From the IMG/VR virus record IMGVR_UViG_3300035698_019983, positions 1-33,292 of that record: a stretch of DNA of 33,292 nucleotides; one strand, 5' to 3'. Positions 1 to 5,666 of this stretch are shown here, in pieces; the first letter of the stretch is position 1; each line of letters starts with the position of its first letter. The notes beneath the pieces were generated by a model that was not told the DNA's origin, searched no databases, and saw nothing but the letters and a program-made list of their open reading frames with translations. Origin of the DNA: a virus. The position numbers and the translations under genes are program-made.

Positions 1-34
1 TAGCCTACGGCGACTTTGCTAGGTTGAATGACGT

Positions 35-493
35 TTAAAGTTTCTTGTCCACCAACTTCCAACTCACGCCGCCAGTTGTGACAGACCTAAGAACTAGATT
101 TAGAATAGCGAACGCAACTCCGAAAGTGGTTGGGTTTTGCGATATCCATTCGGTAGCGCCAGGTATGAATGGTGCAATACATGCAATACCATTAGCCCAC
201 ACCGTCCGGCTTTTCCAAGCTGCTTTTTTCGCTATGTCTATGCCCATAATTCTTCCCTTCGAGGTTGCGGATTTTCGCAAACGCTTGATTGATGTCTTTT
301 CTTCGAGGTCGCGGATTTTCGCAAACGCTTGATTGATGTCTTTTCTGTTGTCGAGGCTACGCTTCCACGTCATCAACGCCGCCGCCGACACCGCAATGAA
401 GGTCGCGCAGAAAGCTTTGAATCCCGCGTCGATACCCATGTTGATAATTGCGTCAGCGTCGATGTTCTTGTTCCAATGCATATGCGGCCGCAT
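35..493 (-). CDS. Holin-like membrane protein, apparently a fusion of two small ORFs
   Basis: 152 aa with two hydrophobic segments, about residues 24-42 and 97-137. The C-terminal part (TVWANGIACIAPFIPG, then a second helix ending LNLVLRSVTTG) resembles small phage holins, which permeabilise the inner membrane to release endolysin. Starts are possible at 493 or 481 (the latter would overlap the preceding ORF). A second start, ATG at 247, has a strong Shine-Dalgarno sequence (AAGGGA) 7 nt upstream and would give a 70-aa holin alone. The 44-bp tandem repeat at 257-344 changes the frame: without it the N-terminal ORF would stop shortly after this internal ATG. The long ORF therefore looks like two overlapping genes fused by duplication. 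Function is inferred from topology and position at the end of the late operon. Confidence 0.6.
   Translation of the reverse strand: MRPHMHWNKNIDADAIINMGIDAGFKAFCATFIAVSAAALMTWKRSLDNRKDINQAFAKIRDLEEKTSIKRLRKSATSKGRIMGIDIAKKAAWKSRTVWANGIACIAPFIPGATEWISQNPTTFGVAFAILNLVLRSVTTGGVSWKLVDKKL
257..344. repeat. 44-bp tandem duplication
   Basis: Two adjacent copies (257-300 and 301-344) with one mismatch (T at 265, C at 309). The period, 44, is not a multiple of three, so the second copy is read in another frame and joins two small membrane ORFs. Confidence 0.9.
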
Positions 494-695
494 CGTCGAT
501 CATGACAGGCTTGGGATGGTTCCCCCTATGCCTGAACGACTTGCCAACCTTGCTTATTATTATACCATCACTTTGATTTGTCTCTGTTGGGGGCTTGGTC
601 AATGCGGTAAGTTTCCACAAAAGTATCGAATTTAGAGCGGTTAAGGCTATACAGGTTAGCATCAATCCAAGCGCCGTCGCGGTAATAAAAGTCAC
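453..695 (-). CDS. Small single-span membrane protein, possible lysis accessory
   Basis: 80 aa with one N-terminal hydrophobic helix (about residues 3-28), then a charged tail rich in His, Lys and Glu. This is the topology of an inner-membrane spanin or lysis-associated protein, but no specific family is recognised. The GTG start at 695 places the first 128 nt inside the acetyltransferase 3' end; an internal ATG (residue 12) would shorten the overlap but cut into the membrane helix. The 3' end overlaps the next ORF (holin-like) by about 40 nt. Overlapping genes of this kind are typical of phage lysis cassettes. The role is inferred from topology and neighbours only. Confidence 0.5.
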   Translation of the reverse strand: MTFITATALGLMLTCIALTALNSILLWKLTALTKPPTETNQSDGIIISKVGKSFRHRGNHPKPVMIDDAAAYALEQEHRR

Positions 696-1137
696 GTCTC
701 ACCCCTTCGTGGTCCATTCCAATTTTTTCAAATAGTCGATTCGCGGGATTGCCGTCAAAGCATTCACCCCAGATTCTATTAAGACCAAGATCGTAGAAAC
801 CGTATCCAAACAAGTTGACCAACGATGATGTCCCGAATCCTTTGCCGATATATTCTGGATCAATCCAAAGGCTGAATTCAGCTCGGCGGTTCACCAAGTC
901 AATTGATGTGAGACCAGCGCAGCCAAAAGCATACTTGTGTAATGCGTGTTGTAAAATAAACATATCAATACTGGGGTCGGTGGCTTGTTTCTTCATCCAC
1001 GCCAGGTGGTTGTCCATATGGAGCGGCGCGTACTGGCGGCACCAATTCATAACGTCAGGGTGGTTTCGTCCTTCGAATAGAAAATCAGCGTCGTCGCCTC
1101 TAATCCTTCGCAGCCTCGTTTGCGTCTGGATGCTCAT
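568..1137 (-). CDS. GNAT-family N-acetyltransferase (RimJ/PseH-like)
   Basis: About 189 aa covering a complete Acetyltransf_3-type GNAT fold. The N-terminal RLRRIRGDDADFLFEGRN segment is the usual first strand and helix. The acetyl-CoA pyrophosphate loop appears as YIGKGFGTSSL, and the C-terminal part has the family-typical NPANRLFEKIGMDHEGVRR and the GAWIDANLYSL strand. Such enzymes move an acetyl group from acetyl-CoA to an amine; PseH-type members acetylate the amino sugar in pseudaminic-acid pathways. The adjacent sugar genes suggest that role here, but ribosomal-protein acetylation cannot be excluded. I chose ATG 1137 (GAGG about 9 nt upstream); a GTG lies at 1143. The start region sits within a 49-bp duplication. 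Confidence 0.8.
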   Translation of the reverse strand: MSIQTQTRLRRIRGDDADFLFEGRNHPDVMNWCRQYAPLHMDNHLAWMKKQATDPSIDMFILQHALHKYAFGCAGLTSIDLVNRRAEFSLWIDPEYIGKGFGTSSLVNLFGYGFYDLGLNRIWGECFDGNPANRLFEKIGMDHEGVRRDFYYRDGAWIDANLYSLNRSKFDTFVETYRIDQAPNRDKSK

Positions 1138-1192
1138 CTTCACCGCCTCTAATCCTTCGCAGCCTCGTTTGCATCTGGATGCTCATCTTCAC
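1095..1192. repeat. 49-bp tandem duplication at a gene junction
   Basis: Two adjacent copies (1095-1143 and 1144-1192) differ at one position (G/A). Read on the minus strand, one frame encodes the GNAT N-terminus and another the C-terminus of the preceding small ORF. Without the duplication these two genes would overlap in different frames; the duplication gives each its own copy. Confidence 0.9.
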
Positions 1193-1340
1193 CGCTTTTC
1201 TCCACCGAGCACCGAGCCCAGTGCATAGCTTCTGATAGTTTATAAAAAGCCTGGTCCCGCAAGTATCCCTTAGGGAATTGTTGCAACTGTTGGACAGCGT
1301 CGTTTACCGTTTCGATATAGTTACTGAATATAGTTTTCAT
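1149..1340 (-). CDS. Small helical protein, possible Acb2/Tad1-like hairpin domain
   Basis: 63 aa from ATG 1340, which is preceded by AAGG and overlaps the aminotransferase 3' end by 20 nt; a longer in-frame extension to 1421 has no better ribosome site. The segment RDQAFYKLSEAMHWARCSVE resembles the signature of the Acb2/Tad1 hairpin domain: an Arg, then a helix with a hydrophobic pattern ending in M-W-A-x-x-A-type residues. Family members sequester cyclic nucleotide signals and block CBASS or Thoeris immunity. The protein ends in an acidic tail (GEDEHPDANEAAKD). Its place in the sugar cassette is unexpected for this function. Family assignment by eye is tentative; it could be an unrelated helical protein. 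Confidence 0.5.
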   Translation of the reverse strand: MKTIFSNYIETVNDAVQQLQQFPKGYLRDQAFYKLSEAMHWARCSVEKSGEDEHPDANEAAKD

Positions 1341-2967
1341 CACGTACCTTGTTCGCAAATGGACTTTTTGGCATTTCACCCTCAAGGGTGACGCCGTCGT
1401 TTTTAATTCTGAGCAAAACATCGTTTGCTATATTGATAACGTTTTTTCGTTCTGCCTCTAAATCGATGTTGTAAAACCACGATGGACCAAACAGTATTCC
1501 AGCCTTGACCATCTCTTGGAAGAAAAGCGCCAAGGTCTGAGGCTCGCCAACAAACCTGCCACGAGTGTTGTAACCGGCTATTTGAACCCCGTCCCATATG
1601 GCGTTAAAGTCGTCTTTGAAACATCGGCCGAAAGTCCACAAGTTATCAACATGGTATTCAGGCTTTTTGATAACAGTGTCGATGGTGGCGCACATCGCTG
1701 CCAAGGCCGTCGACTCCCCGGCGTAGGTGGACGATACAAAGTAGTCACCATCCATCACATCGGCTTGGCCACAAACCGCACTGAGCGCGTGACCGTTCGC
1801 TATCGCTTTGCCAAGAAGTAACAAGTCTGGCCTGCACTTGTAATACTCAGACACCGTCAGCTTGGGGACGCGCATCCCGGTGATGATCTCATCGAAAATA
1901 AGCAGGGCACCGCTGCTATCGCATTCGTGCCGTAACTTTCTCAAGTATTCTCGATTTTCAACGCTATCATCTAACAATATTGGTTCGACTATTACGCCGG
2001 CCGCGTATTGGATCAAATCTTCATTGCCAGTCAGTGGAAGTATGCCTATGTTTTTGACTATGCCGTGATGTGGTGGATTCAATGAACTGAACTCGTCGGA
2101 CCAGCCATGGTAGTGATCACTTAGGATTAGAAACTTCGGTGAATTTCCCCGTGATGCCTGGGACACAACCACATCACGGATAATGGTTTCGAGTAGTCCT
2201 CGTGATGCGCTTGAATATTTTGTGTAATGCCACAAACTTGACAAGGTTTCTTCTTTATTATCCCCATGTCTTTGGCCGATCTCAACTTCTGATAAACTAG
2301 ACTCTTCCCGTTTTTGGTAACTTTCATATTTCTTATCTGAGAATATCTCTTCTCCGTCGCTATGCCCTTTGCCGTTTTTGCGTATTTCCTTTGGGATATT
2401 CTCATTATTTCCATTATTTCCGGTTTTTTGCGGTACTCCTGGACGCATGTCTTGCAGTCGTTCCTCAGGTTTCCCTTTTTGATTTTGTCTTTGTGAAAAT
2501 CTTCTAATGATTTCTTCAGCGAACACTTCGAATAAATCTTCGTTTCCATCTCTGACCCCATGGTAAGCACGAGCTATTATAATTGACGCGTTACAAGCCT
2601 CGCTCCCCGTCTTAAGAAACTTCACCCGTTCGACCCACGGGACAATCGACTGCACTTTTTTTGCGGCCTTTATCTCCAGAAGAGTTGGCAGGCTGTGACT
2701 GGCACCATCTTTGGCGGCGTCGTAAACGGCTCGGCATATGGTCTCGTTACCGTAGCCGGCTATGTTGGTTCCTAGCCCGCAGATGAAGTCAATGTATCTG
2801 TTACCCTGGACATCGTAAAGGTAGCAGCGTTTGCCGTTTTTGATGTGCGTAGGGTAAACGCCGTAAACGTGGGAGCTTGGGTGCTTGCTGTTGGTCAAGG
2901 CACCTTGAGCTATTGATGCCTGAGCGTCCCGCCATGGACTAAAATCTGAAGATTCCAATGCCCGCAC
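1321..2967 (-). CDS. Class III PLP-dependent aminotransferase (glutamate-1-semialdehyde aminotransferase-like), interrupted by an HNH gene
   Basis: 548 aa, against roughly 400-430 for the family. The fold-type I landmarks are present: KTGSEACNASI (119-129), SDHYHGW (283-289), LIFDEIITG with the PLP-binding Asp (356-364), and LLLLGKAIANG with the probable Schiff-base Lys387. Residues about 138-277 match nothing in the family; the usual protein runs almost directly from ARAY to the SDHYHG strand. This insert is the alternative frame of an HNH endonuclease gene, yet stays in frame without a stop. The GTG start at 2967 overlaps the cytidylyltransferase end by 29 nt. Relatives beside SpsF- and NeuB-like genes act on sugars, so an amino-sugar step is inferred. 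Whether the protein works with the insert is uncertain. Confidence 0.8.
   Translation of the reverse strand: MRALESSDFSPWRDAQASIAQGALTNSKHPSSHVYGVYPTHIKNGKRCYLYDVQGNRYIDFICGLGTNIAGYGNETICRAVYDAAKDGASHSLPTLLEIKAAKKVQSIVPWVERVKFLKTGSEACNASIIIARAYHGVRDGNEDLFEVFAEEIIRRFSQRQNQKGKPEERLQDMRPGVPQKTGNNGNNENIPKEIRKNGKGHSDGEEIFSDKKYESYQKREESSLSEVEIGQRHGDNKEETLSSLWHYTKYSSASRGLLETIIRDVVVSQASRGNSPKFLILSDHYHGWSDEFSSLNPPHHGIVKNIGILPLTGNEDLIQYAAGVIVEPILLDDSVENREYLRKLRHECDSSGALLIFDEIITGMRVPKLTVSEYYKCRPDLLLLGKAIANGHALSAVCGQADVMDGDYFVSSTYAGESTALAAMCATIDTVIKKPEYHVDNLWTFGRCFKDDFNAIWDGVQIAGYNTRGRFVGEPQTLALFFQEMVKAGILFGPSWFYNIDLEAERKNVINIANDVLLRIKNDGVTLEGEMPKSPFANKVRDENYIQ
2127..2549 (-). CDS. HNH homing endonuclease embedded in the aminotransferase gene
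   Basis: 140 aa from ATG 2549 (GGGG 6 nt upstream); in-frame ATGs at 2561 and 2570 are alternatives. The N-terminal half has a zinc-ribbon-like element (SKC, then CKTCVQEY about 25 residues later) followed by a basic region. The C-terminal half is a clear HNH module: CQVCGITQNIQAHHEDYSKP, then WLCPRHHGEIH, with paired Cys and His metal ligands. Such enzymes cut uninserted alleles and spread by repair. It occupies essentially the whole insert in the host gene and is read in a different frame. I see no space for a group I intron core, so it looks like a free-standing HNH gene invading an ORF. Confidence 0.88.
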   Translation of the reverse strand: METKIYSKCSLKKSLEDFHKDKIKKGNLRNDCKTCVQEYRKKPEIMEIMRISQRKYAKTAKGIATEKRYSQIRNMKVTKNGKSLVYQKLRSAKDMGIIKKKPCQVCGITQNIQAHHEDYSKPLSVMWLCPRHHGEIHRSF

Positions 2968-3430
2968 TCCTTGTGTCTTTTATTTTCTGGATTATCCGCC
3001 TTTTGTTCTCACGACATTTTTCTAGTTCTTCTTTTGTGTCGACGCTGAATTTTATATCTGACAAATCAATGTGCCCGATTACAGCGCCATACTTACCCCA
3101 TGCCGGTTTGTTTTGCCGAAGGTATGTCGTGACGTGTTCTTTGTTTGCGGCGTCCAGGTCCTGTTCTGTCATCCACCAGAACAGCTTGCGACTGATCACC
3201 TCGCAATCCATGCCGTCGATATAGGTTCTGGCGTTTTCAAAAACATTCGAGCAATAATCTAGTTTGTTGTTTAGGGCCGTCGCTATGTGTTTGCTGATTA
3301 TAGCCGGCGATATCAATGGGCAGTCTGAAGTTATCCGGACAAAGTAGTCGGGCTCATGAAGGGCACCAGCGTTGATGTAGCGAGAAAGAACGTCCTCCTC
3401 ATCGCCTTCGATGATGTCGTTTTTTAACAC
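2939..3430 (-). CDS. SpsF-like CMP-sugar cytidylyltransferase, C-terminal part (frame-split)
   Basis: 163 codons that continue the nucleotidyltransferase begun in the upstream frame. It contains the family block GDEEDVLSRYINAG, then VRITSDCPLISP with the Asp that binds metal, and the C-terminal DTKEELEK region. SpsF/NeuA-type enzymes activate a sugar acid with CTP to form CMP-sugar. The nominal GTG start at 3430 lies inside the fold and has no convincing ribosome site; the real protein should begin at 3647. The frames join at a run of six A (3420-3425): five would give one uninterrupted protein of about 230 aa. Sequencing error, mutation or slippage are all possible. Confidence 0.75.
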   Translation of the reverse strand: MLKNDIIEGDEEDVLSRYINAGALHEPDYFVRITSDCPLISPAIISKHIATALNNKLDYCSNVFENARTYIDGMDCEVISRKLFWWMTEQDLDAANKEHVTTYLRQNKPAWGKYGAVIGHIDLSDIKFSVDTKEELEKCRENKRRIIQKIKDTRSAGIGIFRF

Positions 3431-3647
3431 TATACTTGTGAATTAGACTATCACCCCTAGGTATCAGCAACGCGACCCTACAATCTATTCCCGTTATGTT
3501 TGATCGGCGGTTTAGGTGGTCCGCGCTTTCGTGGCATGCCTGAAGTACATGGTCAACCATCGTCGTTGTATCAATTAGGGCCATGCATTTATTGGGCAGC
3601 CGTGTCGATGTCGACCGTGCCTGAATGCCTATTACAACTTTCACCAC
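3399..3647 (-). CDS. SpsF-like CMP-sugar cytidylyltransferase, N-terminal part (frame-split)
   Basis: Carries the N-terminal nucleotide-binding signature of the SpsF/NeuA superfamily: VVIGIQARSTSTRLPNKCM, where the R-x-x-S-T-R-L-P-x-K element contacts CTP. The frame then runs to LIPRGDSLIHKYS and ends in a short basic tail (VKKRHHRRR) that does not belong to the fold. The family sequence resumes one frame over at 3425. The GTG start at 3647 overlaps the oxidoreductase stop by 7 nt, indicating translational coupling. Together with the next ORF this would make one activating enzyme of the sugar cassette. If the frameshift is real and not bypassed, only an inactive fragment of about 82 aa is made. 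Confidence 0.75.
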   Translation of the reverse strand: MVKVVIGIQARSTSTRLPNKCMALIDTTTMVDHVLQACHESADHLNRRSNITGIDCRVALLIPRGDSLIHKYSVKKRHHRRR

Positions 3648-4255
3648 TTACCCGTTATATATTTAGCCACCTTGAGGTGTGCTTTGCTAGCGTACGCCCA
3701 GTTTGATTTCGGTTCGTTCACCCAACGCCGAAGCATTGCAACATAGGCTAGGTCCATATTCTCAATTGAAATCTTGTAACCATTAATCATGCACTGCCAG
3801 TAAGGGCTTTGGTTGTCGATGTATTCGGGGCGTTTCTCGCTTAGGCCAATGATATTCAAACAATCCCAATCCAAACCATCCTTACCGCTATTCCAGTACG
3901 AATAGTGTGTTTCTCCGTAGCTATGGGGTTTGGCTAGGAACTCGTATTGGTTTACCATCTGAACTTGAGAACAGATCGGTCGGTGTTCGTTCTCGAATGC
4001 GTCGAGGTGGGCGAGGTTTGTAGTCAGTGGTTTTTCGCATAGGATTGGAAGATTGAAGCCTTGCAAACGTTTGATCATCGCAAGGTGGTTTTGTGTTGGT
4101 GTCGCAATAATGACGCCGTCACAATCTTTTATGCCCTGCAGTGAAGCGGATCCTTTGTCGAAAATGACCACGTCTTTTTTTATGACGTTCTCAAGAATAC
4201 ACTTGTATCGCCGTCCCATATTGCCTTCGCCACCCATGATCGCAATCTTGTTCAT
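3641..4255 (-). CDS. Gfo/Idh/MocA-like NAD(P)-dependent oxidoreductase, short form
   Basis: 204 aa, shorter than the usual 320-380. The N-terminal Rossmann motif IAIMGGEGNMGRRY (4-17) replaces the common GxGxxG with a related Gly-rich loop. IIATPTQNHLAMI and ILCEKPLTTN follow, the latter being the EKP signature with the Lys that helps bind cofactor and substrate. The substrate-binding half is reduced: it keeps an aromatic-rich section (YSYWNSGKDGLDWDC) and a C-terminal helix ending at the stop. Similar proteins lie beside SpsE/SpsF-like genes in surface-sugar clusters and oxidise or reduce sugar intermediates. The start overlaps the upstream stop as ATGA. The substrate is unknown. Confidence 0.78.
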   Translation of the reverse strand: MNKIAIMGGEGNMGRRYKCILENVIKKDVVIFDKGSASLQGIKDCDGVIIATPTQNHLAMIKRLQGFNLPILCEKPLTTNLAHLDAFENEHRPICSQVQMVNQYEFLAKPHSYGETHYSYWNSGKDGLDWDCLNIIGLSEKRPEYIDNQSPYWQCMINGYKISIENMDLAYVAMLRRWVNEPKSNWAYASKAHLKVAKYITGKW

Positions 4256-4461
4256 TGACGCCTCAGGAAAAGGTCCTCTGGAGCAACACGTTCAACTCTA
4301 ATGATCGCATTACCACGAAACATATCGGACAGAATAAGTTGTGTTTTATAGTCTGGGTTGTCTTTGGTTTTTTTTAGGATGGAATAATATAGGAACGAAA
4401 ATATGGCTGTCGAAACAGCTAAAACACCACAAATTACACTTAAAATAATAATTACACTCAT
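4252..4461 (-). CDS. Small single-span membrane protein of unknown function
   Basis: 69 aa. Residues 2-29 are strongly hydrophobic (Ile, Leu, Val, Phe) and form one membrane helix; the remaining 40 residues are polar and probably cytoplasmic. No known family is recognised. There is no strong Shine-Dalgarno sequence; upstream is an AT-rich spacer with an imperfect palindrome (CCTGAT/ATCAGG, about 4478-4497). The stop overlaps the oxidoreductase start, so it opens the coupled sugar cassette. It might anchor cassette enzymes at the membrane, but nothing in the sequence proves this. Confidence 0.5.
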   Translation of the reverse strand: MSVIIILSVICGVLAVSTAIFSFLYYSILKKTKDNPDYKTQLILSDMFRGNAIIRVERVAPEDLFLRRQ

Positions 4462-4507
4462 ATTAATAATATTGCCTGATATTCGGGCATCAGGTCAAGA
4501 TAATTTT

Positions 4508-5665
4508 TTAAGCCCACTCTGAAATGGGTATCTGGTACCTAGTATAGAAGGCATCGCCCGAACCAATTGTGATAGGGACAGCCTGAGTTACATCGGTAGG
4601 GGATCTAACGTAAGTTGAACTAGCTTGCCATGTTCCGGGCTGAACGGTTGTTGCGCTGGCGTACCTTACACCTCCATAGTAAGCTGTTCCAGACCCGTTG
4701 TTCTCAAGTGTGAAACTACCTAGGTTATAATCGTATACGCTGGTACTCATTTTAGAAGTGTCAATATTTAGGCTCTCGGGGACAGTCAGTATTAGCGTGG
4801 TAGTATTTGTAGCTCCAGCAAACGATATCCTAGTCCATACGTGCATAGTATCGTCTTCTCTCTTAAAGAATCCAGTGTACGTTGAATTAGTCGAAAAGGT
4901 TCCCGTAGGAGTGAAGGCGGCCCAATTCCATTTATTCTCAAATATTAACCATTGAGTGCCATCACATACAATTTTTAAGTTATCGTATTGAGCATAAAGA
5001 TCTAAAGTTGTTTTTCCGTTTATTGTTTCTGAACCTTCACCATCTATAATGCATTTACCAGACGCTGAATCAACCTTCATTATTTTAAGCTCACGGTTCG
5101 TATTGGCGGATGCTGTAGGAAGTGTAATTGTCCTATCCGTCGTGGAAGTAGTCATCAAAATAGTACCGATATTATCAGAATCGGTGATAGTATAATCGGC
5201 GGATTTTGCGCTTGTGGTAGCAATCGAAACGGCTTGAAAAGTTAAAGATCCACTCGTGTTGGTTATTGGGGCTTGGTATGGCAGCGTTCCAGATGAAGGT
5301 GGAAGTGTCAGTGTATATGTTTCCGAAATGCTTGCTGATGCCACAACCCGAACTGTTTGGCTATTGGCCCCGAAATAAACACCAGCAAGACCAGTGGTAG
5401 AACCACCAATGTTATATAATGCCGTTGTCTTTACGGGCAGGCTCGAAGCCATAGAACCCGTGAAGGTTATGTCGTCACTACCGGCGTTTCCTAGGGTAAC
5501 GTTACCGTTTAGGTTTGTGGCACCAGCCGCCGTCAACGCGCTTATAGATATGTCTTTGGTGCCGTCCGATAGCCCATCGGTCAGGTTGGTGAAATTTGTA
5601 TTCATCTCGTCAGCGTCGATTGTCGTGCCGTTTGAAAACGTGTGGGTTACTGCGATTGACGCCAT
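4508..5665 (-). CDS. Tail fibre / receptor-binding-type virion protein
   Basis: 385 aa, rich in Ser, Thr, Gly and Asn, with a beta-strand pattern typical of trimeric phage fibres. The N-terminal segment MASIAVTHTFSNGTTIDADE followed by NTNFTNLTDGL is a common opening of phage fibre proteins and probably the virion-attachment part. The middle (ITFTGSMASSLPVKT, then YNIGGSTTGLAGVYFG) resembles repeated shaft elements, and the C-terminal third looks like a receptor-binding head ending ISEWA. Start ATG 5665 has AAGGAAAA upstream. It is the last virion gene before the sugar cassette. Receptor specificity cannot be read from the sequence. Confidence 0.72.
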   Translation of the reverse strand: MASIAVTHTFSNGTTIDADEMNTNFTNLTDGLSDGTKDISISALTAAGATNLNGNVTLGNAGSDDITFTGSMASSLPVKTTALYNIGGSTTGLAGVYFGANSQTVRVVASASISETYTLTLPPSSGTLPYQAPITNTSGSLTFQAVSIATTSAKSADYTITDSDNIGTILMTTSTTDRTITLPTASANTNRELKIMKVDSASGKCIIDGEGSETINGKTTLDLYAQYDNLKIVCDGTQWLIFENKWNWAAFTPTGTFSTNSTYTGFFKREDDTMHVWTRISFAGATNTTTLILTVPESLNIDTSKMSTSVYDYNLGSFTLENNGSGTAYYGGVRYASATTVQPGTWQASSTYVRSPTDVTQAVPITIGSGDAFYTRYQIPISEWA

Positions 5666-5666
5666 G

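Noticed and set aside
2127-2560. Group I intron or intein hosting the HNH gene
   Set aside because: The insert is almost completely filled by the HNH reading frame, leaving no space for a ribozyme core, and no intein block motifs flank it.
3411-3435. Classical -1 programmed ribosomal frameshift in the cytidylyltransferase
   Set aside because: The needed change is +1 (or -2), and the heptamer in the zero frame does not fit X-XXY-YYZ; a homopolymer length error is simpler.
4470-4507. Rho-independent terminator after the tail fibre
   Set aside because: The CCTGAT/ATCAGG palindrome is short and has no T-run after it in the direction of transcription.
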